From: Pelagibius sp. Alg239-R121
GTDB lineage: Bacteria > Pseudomonadota > Alphaproteobacteria > Kiloniellales > Kiloniellaceae
Length of the DNA: 64,000 nucleotides
NCBI RefSeq assembly: GCF_947331435.1
Contig: NZ_CAMZOF010000014.1
Location: 91,691 to 155,690 of the forward strand
Direction: 5' to 3'
A program made the position numbers and the translations under genes. Of this stretch, positions 53,791-63,429 are shown one piece after another. The notes beneath the pieces were generated by a model. The model did no database searches, was not told the DNA's origin, and saw only the letters and a list, made by a program, of their open reading frames with translations. The stretch's first letter is position 1, and each line of letters begins with the position of its first letter.

Positions 53791-54525
53791 TCACTCCTCT
53801 GCTTCAGCAATGGGCGTTTGAGCAAGACATGAGCTGGGCACGACCCCATCTGCTATTGTCTCATCCTCGCACTTGTCTTTAAGGAACGTTATTGTCGTTA
53901 TTGTACTAATTGTTTCAATTGCTGACCCGAGATCCGTCCGACGCTGAGACTCTGACAACACCGCACTGACCTCAAAATTTAGTTCTCTGAGGTGAGGCAC
54001 CACCTCCAGCCCCAGTTCACGCAAGTCAATCAACCGACTCTCCAAAAGCCGTTTGAAGAAACCTTCGCAGCTTCTAGTACCCGAGCTCTCCAGCAATTTA
54101 TGAAGGGTATCGTCATCTTGCGACTTCCTACAAATATCTGCGAACGTTGCAACGCGACAAGAGTCCAGCCGACCCGCCTGAACAGAACGGATATGCGCTC
54201 CGCGTTGCGGTGACTTGAGTTCACTGAATGTGTTAGACTCGTTTGGGCTCACAAAGTGATTTAGATGGGTAACGGAAAACTCACCTGTCTCCAAGTAATT
54301 GAGCGGGTCATCATAGATGACCCTGAAGCTTAGTAGGGGGCAGAACACCGCCTTATTTGACGAGTTCCGAGCCATCACAATTGCTGACCTGCGGTCCTGA
54401 CTAATCGATGTCGACCAAACCATCGATGCAGGAGGTGCAACATCTACGAAAGACTGAGGGGTAGGCAACTCTTTTTGAGAGCAACCGCCCAAAAGAAAAA
54501 TTCCAAGGGCTAAATAGTATCGCAT
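53791..54525 (-). CDS. Lipoprotein of unknown function
   Basis: 244 residues; signal with lipobox LALGIFLLGGC (Cys 15), so lipid-anchored. Body: a beta region (ISQDRRSAIVMARNSSNKAV) followed by a helical part (HKLLESSGTRSCEGFFKRLL). Three further Cys. The ATG shares its A with the stop of the preceding gene (TAATG). No known family. Sixth gene of the operon. Confidence 0.7.
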   Translation of the reverse strand: MRYYLALGIFLLGGCSQKELPTPQSFVDVAPPASMVWSTSISQDRRSAIVMARNSSNKAVFCPLLSFRVIYDDPLNYLETGEFSVTHLNHFVSPNESNTFSELKSPQRGAHIRSVQAGRLDSCRVATFADICRKSQDDDTLHKLLESSGTRSCEGFFKRLLESRLIDLRELGLEVVPHLRELNFEVSAVLSESQRRTDLGSAIETISTITTITFLKDKCEDETIADGVVPSSCLAQTPIAEAEE

Positions 54526-54962
54526 TACCTCTTCCTAAGATCGAGGCGCCGACCGGGATTTACTCCACTACACTCTGTTCTCTCAGTTAAGGAATACCCA
54601 GGAGAAAGCGCCTCCGCGCTAGCATTGATTCTCAACAATCTGCCGTCAGCCCCTAAGAGGATCTCGAGAAATTCGCGTCGACCCGATTCTCCAAGAACGT
54701 AGTTTGCTTGGTATCTCTGATCCAACAAACGAGAGCCGCCCGAAGAACAATTTTCTGCACTCAGATGAATGGTTATCGCCGCCTCATTCTTCATATCACG
54801 AATATGAATACTGCCGCTACACGAGCCCACCAGACACTCATCAAAATTACTGTGCATCTTAATCTCAGTCGAGCAATTGTAAAACTCATGCTGACCCTCA
54901 TGATGCGACAACTCTGCAAGCATTGAGCACGCCCCAATTGCTAAAAAAGCTATGCTAGTCAA
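54525..54962 (-). CDS. Small lipoprotein of unknown function
   Basis: 145 residues from a TTG start that overlaps the end of the preceding gene by 8 nt. Signal with short lipobox FLAIGAC (Cys 12). Mature part is Cys-rich (HEFYNCSTEIKMHSNFDECL, LVGSCSGSIHIRDM) and beta-like. Not recognised. Coupled on both sides, so expression must follow that of the operon. Confidence 0.6.
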   Translation of the reverse strand: MTSIAFLAIGACSMLAELSHHEGQHEFYNCSTEIKMHSNFDECLVGSCSGSIHIRDMKNEAAITIHLSAENCSSGGSRLLDQRYQANYVLGESGRREFLEILLGADGRLLRINASAEALSPGYSLTERTECSGVNPGRRLDLRKR

Positions 54963-55653
54963 TGTCGGTCCACCTGTTGCGATACAATGAACTTCTCTTC
55001 AATTGAGCCTCTAGAAGCCCCGGATCTACCGTAACTGCGGCTAGCGGTCGCAAATCTCGATAAAGCAAGACAGACCCTAGTTCCCTATAGTCTTCATAGA
55101 TCACAATAAATACACCACTTTCAAAGCACAATTCCCCACTACCAGTGGTAAGTAAAATCGACAGGCTACCATTGTCATCCAATAGTTCAGCCGCAGACTG
55201 CTCGTTAAGATTGCCCTGAAAAAACACAGCGATTCTATGCGAGTCTCGCACGTCCAATCGGAAATGAAGGAACCGAATGCGTAAATATTGCGGTCGAGAA
55301 AAAAATAAATCCAAAGGAAAACTCGAAATTCGATCGACGGTCTTCTTAAGCGCCTTGTCATTTACTTCACTGTTCGTGGCGCTATTGACCTCAAGTCCCT
55401 TAAGAACGGCATTGTATTGATCAATCAGTGCACCATAGTGGTCGCAAGTAACGATATCCCGATCCGATGAGAACAACTCGATATAAATTTGCTCGCTGTT
55501 CAGCGGTGTCCACTCTAAAGTGCCCAGCGCCAAACAGTGCTCAGAGGTGAAGTTATTCTTTCCAAAAGCGCAATAGTCTTGCGTTTCTGCGACTGCAAAA
55601 GAGCACAGAAAAGAGAATACCCAAGAGAAGATGAACGCCCCAATCGGTTTCAT
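54955..55653 (-). CDS. Secreted protein of unknown function
   Basis: 232 residues. Signal peptide MKPIGAFIFSWVFSFLCSFA ending AVA-E. Mixed alpha/beta mature part with four Cys (CAFGKNNFTSEHCLALGTLE; DIVTCDHYGALIDQYNAVLK). The ATG overlaps the stop of the 528-residue gene (ATGA), and the end overlaps the next gene. No family recognised. Confidence 0.68.
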   Translation of the reverse strand: MKPIGAFIFSWVFSFLCSFAVAETQDYCAFGKNNFTSEHCLALGTLEWTPLNSEQIYIELFSSDRDIVTCDHYGALIDQYNAVLKGLEVNSATNSEVNDKALKKTVDRISSFPLDLFFSRPQYLRIRFLHFRLDVRDSHRIAVFFQGNLNEQSAAELLDDNGSLSILLTTGSGELCFESGVFIVIYEDYRELGSVLLYRDLRPLAAVTVDPGLLEAQLKRSSLYRNRWTDID

Positions 55654-57236
55654 TCAACAACCAATGCAATACTACCGAACTGATTATATGTAGTACTTAC
55701 GGAAAGATCTTCACTCAGAGACACTGTTCGGTTGCGAACGAATTCCTGTGTACTCTCTGTTCCTCCAAACACAGCGCTGCCAACGTCAAGGATTATTGCT
55801 CCGACTTGGCACCACTTCGCTTTACAGTTATTTCGCAAGCCGGCACTCGCAGTACTTGCTCCAGTATTTCCGGGTGGATCAAGAGGAACGACATTGGTAT
55901 TTTGCGCATACTCCTTCGCAATTAGTGCAATCGCTCTTTGGATCATTCGATCTTTTACCGACAAAATGAGCTGGTGCCGCTGATCATCCGACAAGACACC
56001 ATCGTCCTCAACAACGACATTAATAACCTCATTCGAGCGAAGATCATTTGTCACGGATGTGTTCGATGATGTTCTAAAAAAACCGCCTCGAGTGGTGTGT
56101 TTGACAATACGACGAAAGAGTTCAACGAAATCGGCCTGAGCAGAAATTCTATATGCGAATTTGACCGGCAAGCGGTAGACTACATTGGCCGCCAGATACC
56201 CTGCCAAGAAGCGGTGATCCAGTCCCTCACGACGCGCTGCGCACGAGCTCTCCAGTGACAGCACGACTTGACCGCTCGCCGTAGGGCCAAAGAGACTTGT
56301 AGCAACGCTGGGCAGACTAACATTGTCGTCTAGAGAGAAAAATTCAGCAGGGGCAGTTACGAGAGGCACAGTTGATCTTGTCACGGCCTCGTTACCGACC
56401 AGTGGTTGAGAGACTGTGGCTACGCTTAAGGTTAGTTCGACCGGTGCCGCACGCACGACAAATTCAGGATTGCGGCGGCGCGCCTCTTCAACAACACCAA
56501 GATGGTCAAGTGAAAGCAGAACGTTGATCGTATCTCCTTCGAGGTCTGTCATAAAGGAGCGCCCTGATGTGTAGAGAGCCTCTGCAACTTCCGACACCAT
56601 CAAGAACGTGTCTTCAACTCGCGCCTCACTCACGCTTCCGGGCTGCGGACTGACGAAACACCCCGGATAACGCGTCTCAAGTCTTGCAAGATCCCGATCT
56701 ACGAAAGCAATTTGATGCTCCACCGAGAGCTTTAGACGGAGTGCACTCTCAAGTTCAGAGACAATACCCGGGCAAGGGTCCGAACGCTCAAGGCACGCGA
56801 CATGCGACCGCTCCAGAATTCGGACACGATCCGTGGCGAACGACGTATCCGCGTCCAAGCGCGTTTTGCGACCCTGTAATCGACCTATCCTCGATGAAAC
56901 CAATCCGCAATTCTCAGAACCGTTGGACTGTGAATCTCCAGACGTCGGTTGGCGTCTAATCTTGTTAAGCTTTTTCTCTGCCTCTCGAATCTGCGCTTCA
57001 CGAAAATTGCATGCCTGGATGTGTGGACTCGGTAGGACCGAAGTTGTGGTCAACTTTCCTACTTTGGGCGGCAAAACAAATGCTACACGACAATCCGTTG
57101 AAAAGAACACGCCAGCCGATTCCACGGGCGCAATAAATCCATCGCACGCGGCAAATCGGTCCGGCACTGCGCGATCCTGCGCACTCGCACTGGTCACCGA
57201 CACAATTACCGCTAGTATTGTAAAGATATTCCGCAT
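55650..57236 (-). CDS. Secreted protein, paralogue of the 463-residue protein upstream
   Basis: 528 residues with a clean signal peptide (MRNIFTILAVIVSVTSASA). After it, FFSTDCRVAFVLPPKVGKLT parallels LLNEDCTAIFVKPPLVGSTT of the product of 58276-59667; both continue with a helical hairpin rich in Arg/Glu, a TVERALLL-like beta block, a Cys in a GxVxLxLxxxC strand, and a domain with VVYRLPVKFAYRISAQADFV against FVYRLESAATYTMEFDASAI. So the two are diverged duplicates. No database family recalled. Probably periplasmic or exported; starts 4 nt after the preceding gene. Confidence 0.72.
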   Translation of the reverse strand: MRNIFTILAVIVSVTSASAQDRAVPDRFAACDGFIAPVESAGVFFSTDCRVAFVLPPKVGKLTTTSVLPSPHIQACNFREAQIREAEKKLNKIRRQPTSGDSQSNGSENCGLVSSRIGRLQGRKTRLDADTSFATDRVRILERSHVACLERSDPCPGIVSELESALRLKLSVEHQIAFVDRDLARLETRYPGCFVSPQPGSVSEARVEDTFLMVSEVAEALYTSGRSFMTDLEGDTINVLLSLDHLGVVEEARRRNPEFVVRAAPVELTLSVATVSQPLVGNEAVTRSTVPLVTAPAEFFSLDDNVSLPSVATSLFGPTASGQVVLSLESSCAARREGLDHRFLAGYLAANVVYRLPVKFAYRISAQADFVELFRRIVKHTTRGGFFRTSSNTSVTNDLRSNEVINVVVEDDGVLSDDQRHQLILSVKDRMIQRAIALIAKEYAQNTNVVPLDPPGNTGASTASAGLRNNCKAKWCQVGAIILDVGSAVFGGTESTQEFVRNRTVSLSEDLSVSTTYNQFGSIALVVE

Positions 57237-57239
57237 AAA

Positions 57240-58274
57240 TCAGTCCTCGAACGCCTCAAATGAGATCTGGCTTTGATCGAAAAGATAGAAACTTGCCAAC
57301 TCTTCCTCAATCAAGCCGGCAATTAACGTTGCCATCTCACCTCGTGTCAGTTCGCGAAAATCGTGCGCAACCAAACGGGCCCAGTCGACTGCAAATGAGT
57401 AAAGTTTAGAAACGTTGCCAGCGGCGACATGGTTGTCGGCTTGGGTAAGTGCTCCAACCAAGCGGGTGTATATGGTGAGTTCGAGCTGGTCGTTGAGCAC
57501 GCCTGGCGGTACATTATCTTGGATCAGTAGATCCTGGACGTCTGAGAGAATCGCCGCGTCAATCTCTCCATCCAAGATTTGGCTACTCCGAATGAGGTTT
57601 GGGCCCTTCATGATAACGTTGTAGCCGAATTCCAAATCATTATTGCGGAGTGAACAGAGGATCAGGAGGGAGTCTATCTGGGTGGAAACGCTGCCCGGAT
57701 CTCGGAAAAGATTCCGACGTTCATATAACCTTTTGTTAACCTGATTGAAGAAGCTCTCGACCTCTATCGCTAAATCCTCACGGTCAAACACAGAGCGATC
57801 AGAAATCTTGATGGTTATACCGAGAACTTCTGGTCGCCAATCTGTAGAGACAGGTGAGAACCTTGTGCCATCATTATCATCCCATTGATTCAATGCACGT
57901 TCCCACCGGTTACTCCATCCAGGAGAACTGGGGCGATAAATCACGACAAACTGAGGATACGGGCGCTGCGGTGGGAAGTCTCGCGCCACATCGACCGTAT
58001 ACTCTTGATCGGAGACCATTTTCTCAAAGCGGGTGCACTGATCGCTGATCTTTTGTTCCGCACCACGAGCCTGCACCTGTAATCCAATCGACGCAGTATC
58101 GAAGTCGACCGCGTAGCCGTCGGTAACGGTCGCAGGGGCTAACTCCAACGGCCGAGGCTCGCTTTGAATTTCGATCTCCGCTGCGATCGCCGGGATCGTC
58201 TGAACGAACATCGCGAAGAGTACCAGGCTTTTTCGCAGTTGGAACCTGTTCGTTCGAACGATCAGGAGGCACAT
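57240..58274 (-). CDS. Secreted protein of unknown function
   Basis: 344 residues from the ATG at 58274, one nt after the upstream TGA with GAGGAG in the end of that gene; a longer frame from 58379 is rejected. Signal segment SLVLFAMFVQTIPAIAA. The body has a beta region (YPQFVVIYRPSSPGWSNRWE) and a helical end (RGEMATLIAGLIEEELASFY). Lies between the two paralogues of the operon, which suggests the three products act together. Not recognised. Confidence 0.68.
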   Translation of the reverse strand: MCLLIVRTNRFQLRKSLVLFAMFVQTIPAIAAEIEIQSEPRPLELAPATVTDGYAVDFDTASIGLQVQARGAEQKISDQCTRFEKMVSDQEYTVDVARDFPPQRPYPQFVVIYRPSSPGWSNRWERALNQWDDNDGTRFSPVSTDWRPEVLGITIKISDRSVFDREDLAIEVESFFNQVNKRLYERRNLFRDPGSVSTQIDSLLILCSLRNNDLEFGYNVIMKGPNLIRSSQILDGEIDAAILSDVQDLLIQDNVPPGVLNDQLELTIYTRLVGALTQADNHVAAGNVSKLYSFAVDWARLVAHDFRELTRGEMATLIAGLIEEELASFYLFDQSQISFEAFED

Positions 58275-58275
58275 A

Positions 58276-59667
58276 TCACTCCTCCTCAACGCCAACTGAC
58301 ATCGCCACAGTATCTGCAACGAGGAACGAGGTGACTTGCTTGCCCGACTCTCCGTACCGAACCCTAAAGTCATCTGCAATCAGTTTCCGAACGCGCTCTT
58401 TCACCTGTTGCGTACGAATCTTAACCTTGTACACATGATCTGAACATGACTTGAATATGCCCCATTTACGCCGACAATGCCGAGCTTTATGTGTCTCCTC
58501 CCTGAACCCGGTCAGATTAAGATTACTTTGATCTGGTGGCAGGTCCACTGATTGCGCCTCGGAAAACTTCGAGAGCAGGTCATGTGCAAAGGACTCCCGC
58601 ACTCGGCTCATAAAGCCTTCACGTAATTTTTCCGAATCTAGGATGCCGCGCGGATCGTCAATGTTGATCCGAAATGTCGATGTCTGCTGCACATCAAACA
58701 AAGCCTCCGACAACGACCCCGCGGTTACGTTACCGTTCCGCCGCTGCACCTCTCGCTGGACGATTTCGCCGATTGCAGACGCATCGAACTCCATTGTGTA
58801 TGTTGCGGCGGACTCCAGTCGATACACAAAAGTGTAGTTCGCCACTAGCCTCGCACCTGCCATCTCGTCCGTGGAACCCCGAGGCGTTACGTTCCCGATC
58901 TCGCTGTCATAGAAATCACAAGCCCCCGCGAGAGTGAGTCGAACAAAGCCATTAATCGAATTGCCGAATATCACCGCGTTATCTTGAGGTTCCGCCGCAA
59001 TATTGAAATTCTCCAAGCCATTAAACTTTATGCCGGGAACATCAATTTCAAGCGCAGTAGGCACAACATTAGCATCGACGAGCAGCAGTGCACGTTCGAC
59101 AGTGGTAAGGTTGAAGGACAGGACGCCAGCTTCTACGGGCAATCCGGTGACAAAGTAATTCTGCTCATTCAACCGTCGATATTCCCCAAGGAGATTGTTC
59201 CATTCTAACGTCAATAGCAAATTCGCTTGCAAGCCTTCGGCTGCAGCAAGCCGCGCAAAATTGTCTAGAAGAGCTCTCAACGCCGCCTGAACTTGGGTGA
59301 AATCGGCAATCTCTTCTGAAGTAGCCTCTCCTGCAGCTATTTTCTGGCCAAGTTTTTCACCTCTTGCCATGAGAGCATTTATAGTGGCTGTACTCGACAG
59401 GACTGCTGGACAGGTTCGCACAGCAACACTTGGCACGAAGCCTACAAAAGTTGTGGACCCGACCAAGGGCGGCTTCACGAAAATGGCTGTGCAATCCTCA
59501 TTGAGCAGGAAGCCGCCATCGATCTTACCAAGCGGCGATCCACTATCGGGCTGCAGCACAGATGTGGCGCCCTGACATTCTGGAGACTCGAACGCACCCG
59601 CATTAGCATCGGCGCCTCCAAGAGCAAGCAGCGCGGCTGCGACCATTCCCATCGCGGAATCTCTCAC
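58276..59667 (-). CDS. Secreted protein, first gene of the secreted-protein operon
   Basis: 463 residues from a GTG with AGGAGG a few nt upstream. Signal peptide GMVAAALLALGGADANA. Conserved with the 528-residue paralogue (LLNEDCTAIFVKPPLVGSTT and the FVYRL beta domain). It has its own C-terminal region with three Cys in a basic stretch (CRRKWGIFKSCSDHVYKVKI). First gene of seven tightly linked leftward genes; the promoter should lie in the AT-rich DNA to its right. Function unknown. Confidence 0.72.
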   Translation of the reverse strand: MRDSAMGMVAAALLALGGADANAGAFESPECQGATSVLQPDSGSPLGKIDGGFLLNEDCTAIFVKPPLVGSTTFVGFVPSVAVRTCPAVLSSTATINALMARGEKLGQKIAAGEATSEEIADFTQVQAALRALLDNFARLAAAEGLQANLLLTLEWNNLLGEYRRLNEQNYFVTGLPVEAGVLSFNLTTVERALLLVDANVVPTALEIDVPGIKFNGLENFNIAAEPQDNAVIFGNSINGFVRLTLAGACDFYDSEIGNVTPRGSTDEMAGARLVANYTFVYRLESAATYTMEFDASAIGEIVQREVQRRNGNVTAGSLSEALFDVQQTSTFRINIDDPRGILDSEKLREGFMSRVRESFAHDLLSKFSEAQSVDLPPDQSNLNLTGFREETHKARHCRRKWGIFKSCSDHVYKVKIRTQQVKERVRKLIADDFRVRYGESGKQVTSFLVADTVAMSVGVEEE

Positions 59668-60072
59668 AACGACCTCCTATTCTATTTCCTAAGGTATCAA
59701 ATCTATGAAATAACCTTCGCATTCCAAATTTTCGACACCCAACTTCAATCTGCCCAAGTGAGCAACGAACTCCTGTTGGCCTCAAGAAAAATAAGAAAAA
59801 ACGTCAAGTGTTTCGACCTCATCGAGTTAGAACTTATTAAACTTCTCTGTTACATACATTTGATCATAAGCATTTGCGTAATCAAAAAAATCGTACTTGA
59901 GCTTGAATCGGCTATTTTTGTCTATCAGAAACAATTTTTATGCAAATAACAATAATTTAATATTTATACTATATTAAATATATTTAAAATACCAACTATA
60001 AAGCGCCATGTTAATTATGGATAATTCTCAAGTGATTAAATTATCTTACCATTTCTTACAATAAAGAGGATG
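59668..60072. other. AT-rich intergenic stretch upstream of the secreted-protein operon
   Basis: About 400 bp, strongly AT-rich between 59800 and 60070 (runs such as TTTAATATTTATACTATATT). It contains the promoter of the leftward operon next to 59667, but no convincing gene. The composition contrasts with the GC-richer neighbours and marks a junction between acquired blocks. Confidence 0.55.
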
Positions 60073-60351
60073 TTACAAAATTCTTCCCCAAGAAATCTTC
60101 AAACAATGCATGGTATAATAGGGGCCGATCATTACGTCATAGGCTTCGTGACATCGACCGCGGGGATAATCAGTTCGCATTCCAAAAGCAGAACCCCAAT
60201 CAGCAGCAGTAACATCTTCTAATTCACTAACCAGCATACCAAGGGTTTTTTTGTTCTTGTTTTCGACAATCCCGCACACATCAAATTGCCGGAAAGCTTT
60301 GGCTAGTTTCGCAAATTCAGGTGGCTTTTTGCCTAACCACTAAATGCTATT
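60073..60351 (-). pseudogene. Fragment of a DNase I-like endonuclease/exonuclease/phosphatase protein
   Basis: About 92 codons bounded upstream by TAG and without a start. WLGKKPPEFAKLAKAFRQFD then VCGIVENKNKKTLGMLVSEL, EDVTAADWGSAFGMRTDYPR and GRCHEAYDVMIG follow the pattern of the region around the metal-binding Glu (here VEN) in secreted DNase I-like nucleases. The C-terminal end past DVMIG does not fit the family and seems to be new sequence. Remnant only. The 280 bp to its right hold nothing I recognise. Confidence 0.5.
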
Positions 60352-60635
60352 AGGCGCAACAATCAAGTTACTATTCGATCGCTCTGGGGGATGTGTCAGT
60401 AATCGCCGAGGCTTGACGGCATGTGAATACGTTTAAGCCAAGCAGCAACATCGTGTCGGTTAATTTGTGCAATGTCTCTAGAAGCCGATTTCGCGTCATC
60501 ATATTAGTGTATCCCCCAAACACTTAACGCTAAAACTTATCGCAGTCAGATTTTATTAAGAAGCAGTATGTAAGCACACAGTCGTTATTTGATCAACAAA
60601 AAAGATTATGTTGTCAATTAATTACTATTTTAGGA

Positions 60636-60963
60636 TGCGTTATCAGTATGTACGGTTGAATATGAATTATCATGGCTAATAGATTCCGTTACTGTTACTG
60701 ATGATGGTGATGATCCTCTCCACCTAGTCTGGAAAGGAAGGATCTTCCTCAATCCGCCCTTCAATGACGAGTTGCCGATCTGGGTTGAAAAGCCCTATGA
60801 AGCCTATAGAAGCGGTAACGCGATTATTGCCATACCTACTTGCCGGTCTTTTCGAATTTACCCTGGTGGCTCAGTTCTTAGTCAACAAAGCACTCATGGT
60901 CTGCTTGTGAGAGTCTGTTTGGATAATCTCGCTACCAGGATTCCAGCTGGGTTGGATTTGTAA
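60636..60963 (+). pseudogene. Fragment of a phage-type adenine-N6 DNA methyltransferase
   Basis: A start-less frame reads YELSWLIDSVTVTDDGDDPL, then HLVWKGRIFLNPPFNDELPI, WVEKPYEAYRSGNAIIAIPT. NPPF is the catalytic motif IV of adenine methyltransferases, and the surroundings (W-x-G-x-x-F-x-NPPF, then W-V-x-K) are those of the Dam-like family found in phages. After CRSF the similarity stops. The N-terminal AdoMet motif is missing. It ends at the IS5 element and was probably cut by that insertion. Confidence 0.6.
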
Positions 60964-61002
60964 TTCAAGTTCTTGATGTGGACCGAGCAGAGTCGTGGCC
61001 GG

Positions 61003-61800
61003 ATGGCCAAGATCGCCAGGAAGACCAAGCGCTACCCCTCTGACCTGAAGGACGAGGAGTGGGAGCAAATCGCGCCCTTGATGCCCAAGCCTGGACGGCG
61101 CGGCCGACCGCGGGAGGTCGAGTTTCGAGAGGTGATCAACGCGGTGCGCTACCTGGTGCTCTCTGGCTGCGACTGGCGGATGCTGCCGGTGCACTTTGGG
61201 CCCTGGCAGACGGTCTACGGTTGGTTCCGCGAGTTGGCGAGACGCTTCCTATTCCAGACCATCCACGACCTAACGCCGATGGTCGACCGCGAGCGGGCCG
61301 GGCGCGAGGCCAGCCCTTCAACCGGGGTGATCGACAGCCAGTCGGTCAAGGCGCCGCAGGCCGAAGTGCGGGGCTACGACGCCAGCAAGAAGATCACCGG
61401 GCGCAAGCGTCACATCGCCGTCGACACCGACGGACGGCTTTTGATGGTCGATCTCACCCCTGCCGACATCTCCGACAGCGCCGGCGCCCAGGCCATCCTG
61501 GACGGCATCCGCAAGCGCAGGCCGTAGATGAAGCACCTGTTCGCCGATGGCGCCTATGACCGGCTCAAACTGATGAACAACGCCGCCTTCCTCGACTTCG
61601 TCATTGAGGTTATCCGAAGGTCCGACGACCAGAAGGGCTTCCAGGCTCTGCCGCGCTGCTGGGCCGTCGAGAGGACCTTCGGCTGTAAGACCCGTTGGCG
61701 CCACCTCGTGCGCGACTACGAGCAGCGCATCGACGTCTCTCACGCCATGATCCTCGTCGCAATGGGTGGAAATCTGCCACGCAGAAACACTCACCCGTGA
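61003..61800 (+). pseudogene. IS5-family transposase split by one amber codon
   Basis: A continuous frame of 266 codons with a single TAG at 61525-61527 (IRKRRP stop MKHLFADG). Relatives have Trp-Leu or Trp-Met here, so TGG to TAG is likely. The DDE residues are all present: STGVIDSQSVKAPQAE (Asp 1), HLFADGAYDRLKLMN (Asp 2), RCWAVERTFGCKTRWRHLV (Glu). N-terminal IS5 domain YPSDLKDEEWEQIAPLMPKP. An ATG follows the stop directly, so two half-proteins could be made. Terminal repeats not clearly identified. Confidence 0.85.
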
Positions 61801-61917
61801 ATTTCCAAACGGACTCTGAGATGTCGTTACCTTCGAGAACTAGATTTGAACCGTGAAACTGGTCCGAATTGATTGCGGAATTTTGGGAACATTTTCCGAC
61901 GAAGGAGGAGTGTACCG

Positions 61918-62178
61918 ATGCCGAAGAAACGATTTTCAGGTGAGCAGATTGCTTTACACTGAAACAAATGAAAGCAGGCACGACGGTCGGCGAGATCTGC
62001 CGTAAGGTGGGGATTGCCGAAGCAACATTCTATTGATGGATGAAGGCCTGCGCCGGGATGGGCGTGTCGGAAATCCGGCAGCTGAAGCAGCTTGAAGATG
62101 AGAACGGGAAGATGAAGCGCCTGGTGGGCGATCTGGCGCTTGACAAAACGATGCTTCAGGACGCTCTGCGAAAAAATG
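61918..62178 (+). pseudogene. IS3-family OrfA remnant
   Basis: Good ribosome site (GGAGGAG) and start MPKKRFSGEQIA, then a frameshift with a TGA, continuation LKQMKAGTTVGEICRKVGIA EATFY (HTH), an in-frame TGA before WMKACAGMGVSEIRQLKQLE, and the zipper helix DENGKMKRLVGDLALDKTML. OrfB is absent: the sequence runs directly into the IS481-like element. A decayed half element. Confidence 0.7.
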
Positions 62179-62317
62179 TATGGTCCGGCCTGCGTTTGCA
62201 AGGTTGTTGTGGGTGACGTGTCGGTTTGCATAAATGTATCCGACCTCTTATCTGTGACATTCCTGACTTTGCTTGACGTTTTCCTTAGCCTTTTAGGAAA
62301 GACGTCAGGAGGTTGTT

Positions 62318-63212
62318 ATGGATCGTCAAGCAGAACGCGATATTCGCCGCAAATTAAAGTGTCTGGAGTATGGTCAAGCTCACGGGAATGTCACCCACGC
62401 GTGCAGAAAGTTTGGCATCTCCAGGGAAACCTATTACCAATGGAAACGCACCCTTGAAACAAAGGGTGAAGCGGGTCTGATCAACAAGAAACCATGTCCC
62501 GAAAACCTTAAGCTACGGACCTCGCTACACATCGAAGAGAAAATCCTCTATCTCCGGCGCACCTATCATTTCGGGCCGGTCCGCATCTCTTGGTATCTAC
62601 ACCGCTATCATGGCATCCGGATTTCCGGCCACGGTGTCTATCAGACACTCAAGCGAAATGGCATGAACAGGCTGCCGGAAAAGGTCAATACCTAACTTCC
62701 AGCGTTACGAGAAGAAGGACCCAGGCCACCATATCCAGGTGGACGTCAAGTTCCTCATTTTCAAAGACGAAAACGGCATAAAGATAAACCGTTTTCAGTA
62801 CACCGCCATCGACGACGCCACACGGATCAGAGCCCTAAAGACATACCCCAAACACACACAGAAAAACGCCATCGACTTTGTGAACTAGGTGATCGAAAAG
62901 ATCCCGTTTCGCATCCACACGATCCGTACGGACAATGGCCATGAGTTCCAGGCTAAATTCCATTGGCACCTGAGTGACCTCGGAATCAACCACGTCTACA
63001 TAAAACCGGGAACCCCGCGACTGAATGGAAAAGTCGAACGATCTCACCTGACCGACCAGCAGGAGTTTTATCAGCTCATTGATTGCAAGGGTGATGTCGA
63101 CCTCGCTCTAAAACTCAGCGAATGGGAGGCCTTCTATAACTTTATGCGTCCTCATGCCGCCCTGGGAGGGGAAACGCCATATGAGAGACTTCGACAGAAG
63201 CTAACAACGTGA
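62318..63212 (+). pseudogene. IS481-like transposase with one frameshift and one amber codon
   Basis: AGGAGG precedes the ATG. N-terminal HTH (NVTHACRKFGISRETYYQWK), then GPVRISWYLHRYHGIRISGH, RNGMNRLPEKVNT; a frameshift near 62690; then RYEKKDPGHHIQVDVKFLIF (Asp 1), FQYTAIDDATRIRALKTYPK, a TAG at 62886, then RIHTIRTDNGHEFQAKFHWH (Asp 2), LNGKVERSHLTDQQEFYQLI (Glu) and ETPYERLRQKL. The triad is complete, so damage is recent or the copy is moved in trans. Sister of the remnant at 47210-50422. Confidence 0.8.
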
Positions 63213-63429
63213 TAAAATTCAGCTTGAAAACGTCAGCCGTAGTCCGGACCCACACATCTTATCAGTGGGCTGATTTTGCCAGCCAAGCATTGATGAGATC
63301 CGCACCTCGGGTTCCAGATTACTTGCTCCGGGTTCATGTCCTTCTTCTTGCGCGTAGCTTACCCGTGGTCGATCAACTGTTTGGTCATCACACCCCGCGC
63401 AATCAGATTGCGTTCAAGATTGTCAGATC

